62,000 nt of DNA from Phoronis australis. Lineage: Eukaryota > Phoronida > Phoronidae. This document shows positions 11,201-22,604 of this stretch, piece after piece (within the stretch, counting starts at the first letter, position 1; every line of letters starts with the position of its first letter). Location: the NCBI GenBank assembly GCA_002633005.1, contig NMRA01000134.1:162204-224203 (forward strand), in the 5' to 3' direction. The notes below the pieces were generated by a model. It was given only the letters and a program-made list of their open reading frames with translations. It searched no databases and had not been told where the DNA came from. The position numbers and the translations under genes were made by a program.

Positions 11201-14200
11201 GCCACTAGGAGGTGCCAATGTAGTCAAAGTCGTCATCGTCAATCGTTGTCTTCACACTGAGAACATGTATGCCAATTTTCAAAATCTTCCTTAGAATGGT
11301 TTGGTTGATTAAGGGGCGGACACCAAAAAACAGACTCAAAAACAGCAAAAATGCCCCCTAGGTGGTGCAAAATACATTGAATCCATCTGAAAACGAGAGG
11401 ATAGAGTAACCTCGATAACAGATGCCTACATGCAAATTTTTATGAAAATCCATTGAGGACCTTTGAAGATACAGAGGTAAATGTAAAAAACTAAAATTGC
11501 CAGTAGGGGGCACACTGGTAGTAGGATCCACCTGAAAGTTTGCTCATGCCGTCCCACCTATGAAAGGAACACACATGCAAAATTTCGTGAACATACATCA
11601 AAGGGTTTTGGACAGACGCATGTCACCGACCGGACACCGATGACGGCATAATATGTCCACAATAAATATGTGGGCGCATAACACTCACTAGGCAGTACTG
11701 CAAAGCAATGCTATTCACTTACTTTCATGCGCTGAAGAGGAAAGATTAACAATTCTGCTGGGCGCTGACTTTTTCACCAAATCCAGGAGAAGATGTGTCA
11801 ATAAGAAGTGTCCTACATGATTCACTCCAAGTTGCATCTCAAACCCATCCTCTGTTAACTTTCTCTCAGGTATATTCATCACACCTGTGGAAAATAATAC
11901 AAATATGCATCATACCGCTCACGTGGGGCTCCAAATTATGTAACGCACATCACATTACAACAAGCAGTTTGACATTCACTAGGTGGCAGCAGTGAAAAAG
12001 ACGTTTGGACAGTATTAACTCAGGGACTCATTAAAGGATCTTCAGTAAGCTGATGAAAACAACTTTCTATACTCAACTCACTTAGATAGCACAGTATTAG
12101 TGACGCCACCTAGTGAGTTACAAAGTTGCTGTTGTCATGGCAACAATCAATGTTCTGAGACTTAAGGGGGTGTGCTACAGTTTACGAGAATGTAAGTAGT
12201 AATTGGCTTAGACTCTCATTCTAAGGTGTTATAAGTTTAGTAATACATTACTAACTTAAAACACATTTGAATATGATTTTTTAAAAATAACATACCGGTA
12301 TTATTCAATTTCCAAAATGTTGATTTTTGTGCTAACACAATTAACATCAGTCACGCTCTCATTTGCTTTGTCCATTCTTCAAAGGGTTTCACAATAACTG
12401 TCAACAGGGTGCAAACCACAAGCTACAACTGACTGAAAATGGGCCGTTTTCTCCTGAACAAAAAAAAAACTACCTAATTTCACAATTTACCGTAATCAAC
12501 AAACTTGGAAAAAAATGAGGCAGAAACAAAAAAACAACACAAACACACACACAAAAAAGGAGCTGTCATAATAGCTTTAACAGCGCGAAAACCACCCTGG
12601 CTAGGCAAATGGCCAAAAATCAACATTGGGGTTTCTGTCAGTTCAAGGAATGCAATTATCAAATTTGATGATGGTCATTTTATTTGCACACATGGCGTGA
12701 TCCTTCCAGGCAGATGTTTATTGATTGTCTAGACACCTCAAGTGCAGCAAAGTTTACACAACTCTATCTGGACTATGGCAGAATCGCATTGATATCTAAC
12801 AGGACTACTATAGTGTTGTATTGATAACTGACTGGACTGTAGCAGAATTGCATTAATAATTGACTGAACTACTGCAGTGTTGTATTGAAAATTCACTGGA
12901 CTACTGAAGAGTACCATTGATAACTGACTGGACTGTAGCAGAAATACATTGATAACTGACTGGACTATTGCTGAGTTGCATTGGTAACTGACTGGACTAT
13001 TGCAGAATACCACTGACAACTAACTGGACTACTGCTGTGTTGTATTGAACACTGACTAAACTGTAGCAGAATTGCATTGAAAACTGACTTGACTACTGCA
13101 GAGTACCATTGATACCTGATTGGATTAATGCAGAATTGCATTGATATCTAGCTCAGTAGACTATTGCAGTGTTGGGGCAATTCCACTTATGACGGACGTA
13201 CAATCACAAAACATTTTTATCAATTGTGAAAAAATGCTAATTAACGGGAAAATAATTAATACATCAATTGTTAGGTTTTATCGATAGCTTTCAAAGCATG
13301 TACTAGTATCAACTTTTCTCCTATCTATTTACCTGACTGAGAAAATTGCCTTTAAAGGTGTATGACGGACGTACACAGAGAATTTGAATGTTCTCTAGAA
13401 ATTTAACTTTTCAATATATTTGATTAAAGATATAAAACAAACTCCTAAAATCCTCACTGCCCTTCGAAGATGGCAAGCAATATAGATGGGAATGAGAGTG
13501 ATGACCATTTTTTATTAACACGTGTTGGTTATCAAGAAAATTGTTTTTATGCGTTACGTAGAATACTAATTCCAAACTAATAAGTGAATGTAACTGTCAA
13601 AACATAAAATGTGAAATAAAGTTTAAAACATTACTAACAATTATTGTAATAAGAATGCATTTTAATTATTTGTTTTTTAAATTAGGACTTGTCCTCAGCT
13701 TGTACAAACTTATTCTCTGGGCCATGTTGTTCATGGTTCTGATGTAGTGAAGGTAATGTTTTGAAAGTATTAGTAACAGTACTTCAATATCTTCTTATAA
13801 CAAAGTGTGAAGCAGACAGTTGGTTCAGCATGGTTTAGTTGACAGCAGCAACTTATGGCATTCATATTTTGATTCAAAACACCATGCTGTCTTCCAGTGT
13901 GATAACAAGACATTAAATTACATTATATTTAGGATTATGATTTAGGAATATGTGGAGCTAATAAACTTATCACATGCTGGTGTTTATTTAGTGATCAGCA
14001 TGCTTAGCTTTTCATCCAGATTTTTAACTCATGCCTTCTTTTCAATTTTAAAGAGAGGCACTAAATAATGTCACGTCACGGTTCACGCGGGTAAAATTAT
14101 GAATTTCCACAGTGACATTTTTAGAGTCAGAGAATATTCCGGCACACATTTAATATTCTTCTCGCTAGTGCATCCTGTTCTTCCCGTGGTCTCCAACAAT

Positions 14201-16568
14201 TTCCTCTTTCATTTCTAAACACCGATTTAACCTGCTCAAAGCTCAACAGAAAAAAAATTAATCTTATTCTTAAAAAGATTGTGAGATCAAAGTTCTTGTT
14301 TTGACAAAGATATGTAAGATAAGATGATGTAATCCTTTGCTATGAAACCATTTCATACAAGCCACCCAAGACACTCAAAAACACAACAAGAGTGACTACA
14401 GTCAATGACGGTGTGACAAAAATGCTCAATAAAGTAAGTCACAGGTTGCTACCACTTAAAAATGCCCAGCATTGGATTTTTCAACACAAAACATAGCATA
14501 GCATAGCATAGCATAGCATAGCATACATAGCACGGGTCAGAGCAGAAATAACACATCCAAAAGCTAAGCATTTATTTACAAACACGGGGTAGCAACATCA
14601 AAACAATAAGTTCGTTAAATTAACATTTTGTTTATTTTACATTTTATAATACGTCTCAACTGTCTGATTTCAACGAGATGAATTATACTAAGAATAACTA
14701 GATAACACTTTTCAGCAAATACTTTTGAAATTGAAAAAGTCCAGTGCATCTAGTTTAAACCTGTAGCAACTACTTTACTTCATTTTAAAACAGTCTTTGT
14801 AATATTTAATCATTTTTAGGTTCTTAGGTGTGAGATACGTTTTATCTGTTGCAAGTTTAGAAAGTAAAGACCTAAGATTATTAATATTAGCTGAAAAATT
14901 GTAATTTAAAGGCTGTGACAGATGTACGTGACAGAAATTTGCCCTATGTCTGTCACACAATTTCTGACATAACGTATAATCCCTGGGATCTAAAATTTTA
15001 GTCAATAGTATTCAGTACAAAGTTCAAAGCGAATCTGAAATTATTTTAATTTTGATTGAAAACTTTTAACGTAACTAAACCTTTAGCACTTTTTGTGACA
15101 GACGTATGGCACCATGATATCCAGGAGTTGACCTTTGACCCCAAGAGGTCGATGATGTCCAAAGTTGTAATGTTATTTTGTATAAAGCTAGGGCTTCATG
15201 TGATAGCACAAATTTGATAATATAGTGAAATACCCATAATTAGTTTGTTTATGAAAATAATTAACAACACACATGAAAATCGAGCTAATTTTTTAGGGTC
15301 AAGTGACCCCTAAAAATAGGTCCATTTAGGCAAAAAATTAAAAGTTGTGGGGCAGTCATATATGGGTAATGAAACTAGAGAGACTGGGTTTTCAAATGAG
15401 ACCAGAAAAGTAAGTATAGTAACAATTTTATTTTTTGTCTCTAGGTTGACCTTTTCATGGCATTGCACATTGATAACTGACTGGATTATTGCAGAATGGC
15501 ATTGATAACTGACTAAACTGTTGCAGAATTGCATTGAAAACTGACTTGACTATTGCACAGTACCATTTATACCTGATAGGACTAATATAGAATGGCATAG
15601 ATAACTAATTAAGACTATTGCAATGTTTCATTGTTAGCCGACTGAAAAGTACCATTGACAACTGCATACACCAAAATCGTCAAGTGTATGATCTTCCCCT
15701 GTTGAAAATAAGACTGCGCAATTCAACTGGCGAGTCACCCATCAGTAATAAATAAAACAGCAAAATCAATTAAAAAATATCACAACAAAATTTGCTAAAT
15801 TAACAGACAAGAAATTCAAGATTTGTTCATAGAATTTACCTGCATTGTTCATAAGAACGTCCAGTCTCTCTTCAGTTTGATTGATTCTCTCGGCAAATTC
15901 TCGCACAGACTTGAGTGAGCCCAAGTCGACAAGTTGTAATACAACATTGTCATTACCAGACTGTTTCTTCACGTCGTCGACCGCCTCTTGGCCTCTTGTT
16001 TGGTCTCGACAGGCCAGAATTACACGAGCACCTGGTATGCAAACAACAATGTTATGCAAATCAAAAGCCCTTAAATAGATTTCATTTTAGCACGTATCAA
16101 TTCCCTCAGTCGGTGTTTAATAATCATCAGTTATCAGAGAATTTCTTCAAACCATCCTTGGTGCTTAATATTCGATTAATAGGGAATTCCCCCCAGCCTA
16201 GGGTCTAAGGCCACAGTTCAGGCCTTTGTTGAACTGTCAAAGGAGGACTGATGCGTGGGCTTTTTGAGGACGCCAGATTCCATTTGGCTGGCTAGGGGCA
16301 GGGCAGAGTTTTAGCCAGGCCGAGGATTTTGCCCGTCAGACATTCGCATCCCCGAACTGCCAAATGGAATCTGGGAGAATTTTAGGGGGGCTATGGTCCC
16401 CTTGGCCCCCTCGAAGTCCGCCACTGATTAGGCCTACAACTGATTCGTTTACTCATACTTACCTCTTTGAGCCAAATCCACAGCTGACTGCTTTCCAAGG
16501 CCTATGTTCCCTCCTGTGATGAGAACAGTTTTCCCGTCCATTTTGATATCTTGTACACTCTTGAACAT
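8250..16568 (-). CDS. Retinol dehydrogenase-like short-chain dehydrogenase (RDH11/12/13/14 type), six exons
   Basis: Coding exons on the minus strand are 16568-16463, 16031-15840, 11884-11723, 10518-10396, 9610-9427 and 8355-8250. All five introns are GT-AG, all phases match, and the 873 nt encode 290 residues plus TAG. Visible motifs are the cofactor loop TGGNIGLG (residues 18-25), the ACR after the second strand, NNAG (97-100), the catalytic Ser region VNLSSSAH (146-152), Tyr175-x3-Lys179 in YGQSK, and HPG (204-206). These define a classical SDR; the spacing and the KLANILF segment match the retinol dehydrogenase 11-14 group, which reduces or oxidises retinoids and other aldehydes with NADP(H) on internal membranes. 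Substrate is not shown. Family members usually carry an N-terminal membrane anchor of 20-30 residues; this start lacks one. The frame stays open for about 20 codons upstream without an ATG, so an unseen 5' exon may supply the anchor. Confidence 0.9.
8995..9110. repeat. Tandem repeat, 38-bp unit, three copies, in intron 5
   Basis: Three copies of a unit beginning tatcagactccatggaacc are near identical; the first differs at a few bases. It lies between dehydrogenase exons 5 and 6. No function is visible. Confidence 0.9.
10900..11600. repeat. Diverged tandem array, about 146-bp unit, four copies, in intron 3
   Basis: Anchor motifs recur at about 11052, 11204, 11350 and 11496: an aaaattgcca/gctgccacta start, then a CTAGGNGG-like core, then ggatccatctgaaa. 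The spacing is about 145-150 bp. Each unit also holds an a-rich stretch and a gaaaatccattga-like segment. Copies are clearly diverged. The last unit runs into a gacagacg...caccgac tail near 11630. It sits between exons 3 and 4 of the dehydrogenase. Confidence 0.65.
12766..13177. repeat. Minisatellite, about 32-bp unit, block 1, in intron 2
   Basis: About twelve imperfect copies of a unit around ctgactggactattgcagaa plus a ttgcattgataa half. Copy length varies by a base or two. The same unit reappears at 15466-15665. Confidence 0.85.
14493..14525. repeat. (AGCAT)n microsatellite
   Basis: Six or more consecutive copies of the pentanucleotide within intron 2. Confidence 0.95.
14530..14790 (+). 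repeat. Diverged dispersed repeat, copy 1 (partner at 17440-17820)
   Basis: Shared landmarks in the same order are gagcagaaataacac/gagcacaaataacac, actaagaata, cttttcagcaaatac, and a tgcatctagttaaa-like end. The class is unknown. Confidence 0.5.
15466..15665. repeat. Minisatellite, about 32-bp unit, block 2, in intron 2
   Basis: Same unit as 12766-13177 (cattgataactgactgga, then ttgcagaat), about six copies, more degenerate at the 3' side. Confidence 0.8.
16262..16426. mobile_element. Short non-autonomous element, CAGGGGC-related family 2, copy 1, in intron 1
   Basis: Aligns over most of its length with 36337-36498: ggcagggcagagt, tagccagg, gattttg, a gaactgccaaatggaatctg block, and a tccgccactg end. 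It lies within intron 1 of the dehydrogenase (16032-16462). The left boundary is uncertain. Confidence 0.6.
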
Positions 16569-19070
16569 CTTGGCAAAGACAGCTTTTGGCCAGCTGAAAA
16601 GGAGTCTGAAAATGCCGGACGAAGCCGTGGCAAGTAGATGTTACGTGGCAAATCGTGGGACCTCAAAACTGCCTTGTCACGCTGCAAAGCTCACTCGACT
16701 GAACACTGAACTAGGCCTACCTGTCAAAGAGAATTTCCCCGATTGGCTGTGTAAATTAGGTCAATCGTTGACCGACTGGCCCATTTTAACGCGAAAGTTC
16801 AGCCGACCGGGGGTCAACAGAATCAGGAACACTAAGCCTGTCTCACGGCAACAAATTTTGTACAACTTCCAGGCCCTAAGCCAGGGCTGGGGGACCGAGG
16901 TTCAATCGAACCCCCTCCGTATATCTGTTACGCATAGGATTTAGACGAACAACAATAGGCCTACCAACAAAATTGCTGTAGGCCTACTGGCACTATTAAG
17001 TAACCCGTTCAAGTAGTGCTAATATTCAGTAACTAAACTTGGCAAATTTGGGTTCTGAATCCAAGTGCTTTATGTAATCACTTGGGCCGTAGCCTACCGG
17101 GCGACCAACTTCGCCAAGTGACCATGAGTTTGTGTACTAGATGACAGGTTCGTGTATACTGCAGACGACAATTAGATAAGGATTTCATGCAATCATCACT
17201 GACATAGACTTCTCTGCCACCACGCCCTCTTAAAACAGTACCATGGGCTTAAAATGCATCCTTGCCAGACACCGGTTTGCAACCAAAATATGAAGTAGTG
17301 TGACCATGAATTTTGACATAAACCTCAACACCCCATGGTAAATTTTGTCAAACAAGATACACAGCATTGACTACGGTCAGAAGATGTGATGGACTAAGTA
17401 CGGGTAGATCACAAATTGCCTAGAATAGACTTTTTTAATACAAAACATGTAGCTTTGCGGGCGAGAGCACAAATAACACGTTGATTCTATCAGAACAGAC
17501 ATAGTGATATGTGTTCCTTTTGGAACTCTACATAGGAAATTAAGAAGTTTTTGTATGAATATTTTTCCTTTAATAATGTTCCAAAAACCAAGATTAAGTT
17601 TAGAGACATTGAAGACAAACACAAGAACAATCAATAACTTCATAAATTAACATAGTGTTGTATGTTCACTAGAATGTGAGCAGAGTGCCGCGAGATAAGT
17701 TGAATTCCACTAAGAATAAAAAGAGCACAATGTACAAGCGTTACTTTTCAGCAAATACCTGTTTATATAGTGTGAAAGCTCGATGCATTTAGTTAAAATC
17801 AGTATAACAAGGTCTTAATTTTCTATGAACTCTCACGGTAACACTTAATTATAGAGTATGGGAACGCTTAAGAGTGGATTAAATTGATGTCTGGTTTTAG
17901 CCTCAGTTTAGATTAGGTTTTGTAATGGCTATCCAGTTGTATAAGGAGAATAGTGTCATAAAAACGCGCGCAGTTTTAAATTTTTGCACTTTAAAATGCA
18001 AATTTAAGGCAAATTTCTGAATTAACGAGCGTCACCTACCTCATGGTGAAATTTAAAACCTCATTTTGCAATGCTCATATCACTAATTGTTTAAGAGGCA
18101 AAAAATAATTGCAGTTCCAACTCTAATATAAGGAAGCTCGCGCGCGTCCCCAGCCTCTTCTCCCATCCAACTGCTTCTCGGTGGATGCTCCCTTAGCCTA
18201 GATAGTGATACCCGTCTAGATGTTTTTCCACCTTCGTGTCCCCTCTTCTTGGAGTCCTCCGAAACCGCGGCCCAAGCCTAGTAATACATATACCTCTACC
18301 CGTCAACCATTTCCAGGTTGACGTCTGCAACCAAACATACAACAAAAATTGTGTCCTCCCACACAGTCATACGTCGCCATACAAGACACAACAGAACCAA
18401 GGAACTATAACGGAACTAAAGCAAAGAAATGTCCGTTCGATTGCACTCACGCTGTCTCGTTCGCTCACGCCAACTTTCTGTGCTTACCTGGACATGCACA
18501 CTAGGAAGTTGAAAGGACTCTACCGGCAGAGTACCTGTATGTGTATGTTTGTGAAATCACTGTTGTCTTTGTCTTATGTCTTTGAGCCACGCAGCTTGAA
18601 ATCGATCGAGACGTGCGTATGGCTGTTTACAAGACATTTCAAGACGTTGGACATGCAACTAGGGATTAGCGGAATGTACGCTTGGAATATACGTCAGGCA
18701 GTATAATTGTAACTTCAATGCATTAATGCAAACGAGTGAATGAGAGAAAGAACTTCTCGGTGATTGTGACCGAATCAAATTGTTTTATCGTATCGAAGTT
18801 TGTAGTTGCTTCATTTAGAACTAGGCAACCTTAGTGGTCGTGTAGTTATATTGCTACTGCCTGTATGTATATTGCGTTTGAATATGGACCACAGGCCTTT
18901 GTGCTTCAAGGGATCTTCTTTACTGGTATCTGATGTGAATTATGTCAATTATGCGATAACGTCACGTGACTAGTACTCGGCTCACATGAGTGGTGAAAAA
19001 GGTGGCAGTTTCATTGGCCACTAGGGAAAACGCTGACGTTTTGGTCAGACAGACGAGCTGTCCGCAAAGG
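16569..19070. other. 5' flank of the dehydrogenase gene
   Basis: The promoter and any upstream exon of the dehydrogenase should lie here, but I could not fix them. The open stretches at 16504-16944 (+) and 18236-18706 (+) have no recognisable domain; the first overlaps exon 1 on the other strand. A diverged repeat copy lies at 17440-17820. Confidence 0.35.
17440..17820 (+). repeat. Diverged dispersed repeat, copy 2 (partner at 14530-14790)
   Basis: See the shared landmarks described for the partner copy. No coding potential and no clear termini. Confidence 0.5.
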
Positions 19071-19473
19071 TATCGTTGGCCAAATGGCGAACGTTACGCA
19101 CGTAAATTACCTGCGTAAATTAATTCTTGTTAGTGAGGTAAAATGATTAATAACGGCGTCAATTAAATATTTGTGGCGCAAATTAACTTTTAACGGCGTA
19201 AAGTAATTGTTTGCGGCGTAAACTTAAGTTAATTTACGTGCATAAGTTACGCACGTAAATAATTAATTTACGTGTATAAATACGACCGTAAATAACTACT
19301 TTACGCCCTTAAAAATTACTTTACGCCGCACATAATCACTTCACGTTTGTTCAGAGTTAATTTACGCCGCAAATAATTAGTTTGCGCCGTTAACAATTAA
19401 TTCACCTCACTAACAAGAATTAATTTACGCACGTAATTTACGTGCGTAACGTTCACTCATTTGGCTAACGATA
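19071..19473. mobile_element. Foldback (palindromic) element, about 400 bp
   Basis: The outer arms pair well: tatcgttggccaaatg (19071 on) with the complement of catttggctaacgata (to 19473), then aacgttacgcacgtaaatta with its mirror. Pairing continues inward through taattcttgttagtgaggt and several gcggcgtaaattaac-type blocks. The whole element is made of repeated cgtaaatta/taatttacg motifs. No coding capacity. Target duplication not identified. Confidence 0.85.
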
Positions 19474-20438
19474 CGAAGGGTAATTTTCGCCAATGGTTTG
19501 TCCGTTTCCTCAACACTCGAGTCGTTTTCAAGCGAAAATTGGTGTCATAACACGTTCACCTGTGCCATAAATTGATTGATGTGACGTTAGGGGGCTGGGT
19601 TTTGTCTTTTCTTCACTCTGTCGAAAAACCATATGCAAAGAATGAAAAGTTTTGAGCCATTTCACATCAAAAGCACACTCAGAAACTTTATTTTGTGTTG
19701 TATTTTTGTCCCGTTCACTCAGGTTGACTAAAAAATGGGGTTACAAACACAAAACTGACACTTTTCACCCCCAAACTACCACTTCCACGCCGATGCGTGA
19801 CATATGCCAACACTACATTCTGAAAGAAAATTTCCTACAAGTTCCAAAAATGTAGTCCAAAAGTGCTGTCAACCTACTAGAATTCTGGCATGTTTCAGGG
19901 CTACCTGAAATCGCAGCCGATTCCTCAATCTCTACCCATCAGTGCACAAATGCATCAGGGTCACGCCATCTAGAAGGAAAGGGCATCTGCCGCAGAATAA
20001 GTGGTATTTTTTCATTCCTATCATGTTCACTGAACAAACCAGACTCACTGAGCCTACATGCGCCGCCTATACCTCAAGACAGGCCGGTCCCAAAAAAAAT
20101 TGCCCCATCCATAGACTTTATATTTTGGCATTACAAATTGGCCTAACTGTTAAGTGCCACCATAGAACAAATGCCTCGACCGTACCCCTGCGCATTGTGT
20201 CCTCGCTCGCTGCGACAAAAATCAAGCCAAAATCACGTGCTCTTATTGAAAATACACGGCAACATCTCACAGACTTACCCCAGAACAAAGTTCCTGGAAT
20301 GAGTTGTCAGGACAACTTGCACAACCTGGTACACTTGCCACAACTTAGCCTTCTTATTCCCCATGCCACACCACCAGTGGCCTTCAAAAAACGTAATACA
20401 TTTTCCTCACAGTCAGCTGTACGTGTGTGTGGAATTAT
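19474..20438. other. Sequence between two foldback elements, no gene supported
   Basis: An open stretch at 19942-20469 (+) has no recognisable domain, and its 3' end overlaps the terminal repeat of the next element, so I do not call it a gene. Confidence 0.4.
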
Positions 20439-20656
20439 GATGGGCCATTGGGGGAACTTGCCGCCGTAAAATTACGCTCGTAATTACGAATCATTATGCT
20501 GTTAATTATGACGGCGTAAAACTACGCTCGTAAATCCTTACCGCGACATCTTCCCTATTTTATTTACGCGCGTAATTTATATGTCGACATTTTCCCAATT
20601 TGAATATAAAAGTGCGAGCGTAATTTTACGGCGACACTTCAACCCAACGGCCCATC
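20439..20656. mobile_element. Short foldback element, about 218 bp
   Basis: Left end gatgggccattggg pairs with right end cccaacggcccatc. Inside these, gccgtaaaattacgctcg (left) pairs perfectly with cgagcgtaattttacggc (right). The interior again contains cgtaaa/tttacg motifs like those of the element at 19071-19473. Confidence 0.8.
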
Positions 20657-21412
20657 TAGACGCGTTTGCATTTAACGTGTAGCCGAAACTCGCTACTAAA
20701 CGCGTGTAATATTCCAAATGCACTGCTCGCCATTCGCTCGGGTGATTTCGCATGGTCTAGGGTGATCTCGCTTTTCTAGCAAGCACTTGCTCAACGCAAC
20801 GCAGCCGAAGCTCGACGCTTAAAATGACAAGCCAGTGTATTCCTAATCTCCAGCAATGAGTAACGATTTCCCTCCAGGGCAGCAATCACCTCCACACTGA
20901 ATGAAGAACAAGCAGAGAACAGCCCCTGATATTGTTTATATACCAGAAAGATGCGATCATTGCGGCACAGTGAGGGTTGTTTTGGTGGTTTGAGACGTGC
21001 GTCCTTTACCCCCAGTTGTCCATACAACTCGCCCGGGCCGAATTCGAAGCGTTGGTCAAGCATCCCGATTTAGCAGATTTCAGTGCGGGGTTGTCGAATT
21101 TGAAACAAACATGTACCACAGAGCATTATTGTGTTTCAGAAATTTAATGTCAAGTCTGTGGTAAAATCAAACGATAGTCAAAAACACAGTGCTGCTTGAA
21201 GATAAAAAACGAAATGATGTCGTGTTGAAATAACATCACCTGGAACAACTTAGTTTTGTTAAGTTTCGTTTTATCAGTGAAGTTCAAAGTTAAAATGAAG
21301 AGGAAAGATCTACTGTCCATCAGGTAATAAAATTTATTGAAGAAAAATGGTAATGGTTTTAAGACGCTCCAATGGCTTCACTGTCTTTCACAGATAGTTC
21401 GAAAGTGATAGA
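20657..21412. other. CpG-rich then AT-rich non-coding sequence
   Basis: The part from 20657 to about 21060 has more CpG than its surroundings, which could fit a promoter or first exon. A 90-codon open frame lies on the minus strand at 21063-20791; I do not recognise it and see no supporting splice sites. Confidence 0.3.
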
Positions 21413-21530
21413 CTTGGGGTACACGTCATCAAAGTGATAGACCTGGGGTACACGTCATAAAAGTGATAGACCTGGGGTACACGTCATAAAAGTGATAGAC
21501 CTGGGGTACACGTCATAAAAGTGATACAAG
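21405..21530. repeat. Tandem repeat, 29-bp unit, about four copies
   Basis: Unit aaaagtgatagacctggggt plus acacgtcat, nearly perfect in the last three copies and slightly diverged in the first. Confidence 0.95.
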
Positions 21531-21745
21531 ACAGAAATTCGGTCTTATGCTCCAAACAACTATTTTTGAAAAATAATTAAATCTCACTTTAGCAAAAGAG
21601 CAAAGTCTCTGAGGATATACAGAGAATATAAACAACTGTTAAATACTGAGATAATTTCCTTAAATTATTTCTAGACCGTGCCGATACGCTCATAATTACT
21701 TAGCTAATCCTTTATCCACCAATTGGGAAACGGGAGCGTAAACCA
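21530..21745 (+). repeat. Direct repeat of about 215 bp, left copy (partner 22263-22480)
   Basis: Aligns in the same orientation with 22263-22480: ggtcttatgctcc/ggtcttacgctcc at the start, gaaaaataattaaa, gagcaaa, tactgagataa, aattacttctagac-like, and a gggagcg end. Its own ends are also inverted (ggtcttacgctcc against gggagcgtaaacc), so each copy may be a short element. The pair brackets the element at 21797-22223. Confidence 0.7.
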
Positions 21746-21796
21746 AATTTTTGTCTCTAAATCTCAAGTCATTTTTTATGAAACCGGCCTCTGTGG

Positions 21797-22223
21797 CCGG
21801 TTGCATGAAACAGTCTCAAATAGGAACTCGACTAAGATCCCTAAGTCTTTTTGCGTATTTGTGTCTTTATGGACTCACAGATGCAATTTGTTTCTATCAT
21901 TTCATCCTTATTAAGAGCTCCCCTTTGATTAATGACATTTTCTAATAATAGAATTAAAAATGAGCCCAGAGTTCATTGGAAATAAACAGGGACTCAAACC
22001 TTAAATTGGGGGTGTTGCATGAAAAGATACCTAAATATTTTCGACAATATTGACAATTCAACGTAGAATTCACTCTCGACTTGTATCAAAGTCAAAAGTT
22101 GACTTAGTAATGAAATTAAAACAATTCAAGAAAGGAGAATCGATGTTTACACAAGTACAAAAATACTCAGAAGATTTAGGGAACTTAGTTGAGTCCCTAT
22201 TTGGGACTGTTTCATGCAACCGG
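21797..22223. mobile_element. Non-autonomous inverted-repeat element, GCATGAAACAGTC family, copy 1
   Basis: Starts ccggttgcatgaaacagtc and ends with its exact complement gactgtttcatgcaaccgg (19 of 19). Inverted-repeat similarity continues inward for about 60 bp (caaatagg, actcgacta/actcaacta, tccctaa, tttttg). The interior has no coding region. A second, interrupted copy lies at 32044-32535. Superfamily unknown. Confidence 0.85.
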
Positions 22224-22262
22224 GCACAAGCGTCTGCTTCATGAAATAAGACTTGATACTTT

Positions 22263-22480
22263 CTTAAGTCAGAAACTTGGTCTTACGCTCCACATTACTA
22301 TTTCAGAAAAATAATTAAAACTCATTTGAGCAAAAATGTAAAGTCACTGAAAATGTTCACACGACTGCTAGTTACTGAGATAAGTTCTGTGAAATTACTT
22401 CTAGACTATGGTGCGCTTATGACAACTTGGCTAAACCTTAAACAATTGTGAAGTGGGAGCGCTGAGAACAAATTTCTGAG
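22263..22480 (+). repeat. Direct repeat of about 215 bp, right copy (partner 21530-21745)
   Basis: See the left copy. Divergence is moderate, so this is not an assembly duplication. Confidence 0.7.
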
Positions 22481-22604
22481 TCATTTTCGTGGCACAGAAC
22501 CCAGGGCCCAGTGTCTAGTCGGTCCATTCGAAATGATTTTTCGCATTTTAAGTTTTATTTGTACAAACTCAAGATAAGTGTTTTGTTTTGCTCTGCTCGA
22601 GTAT

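Larger units (their letters stand above)
13178..15465. other. 2.3-kb segment separating two minisatellite blocks
   Basis: Non-coding intron sequence between two blocks of the same minisatellite. A gacggacgtac-like motif occurs near both ends (13191 and 13371; gacagatgtacg at 14924 and gacagacgtatgg at 15100). It also contains an AGCAT microsatellite (14493-14525) and a segment, 14530-14790, that resembles 17440-17820. It could be an inserted element, but I cannot define termini or a target duplication. Confidence 0.4.

Noticed and set aside
8995-15665. Regularly spaced repeats that might suggest a CRISPR array
   Set aside because: Units are contiguous tandem repeats without unique spacers, in introns of an animal gene.
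16504-16944. Open frame of 146 codons on plus
   Set aside because: Antisense to dehydrogenase exon 1 and its upstream region.
18236-18706. Open frame of 156 codons on plus
   Set aside because: No recognisable domain or splice signals; composition does not look protein-like throughout.
19942-20469. Open frame of 175 codons on plus
   Set aside because: No domain, odd composition, and its end overlaps the terminal inverted repeat of a foldback element.
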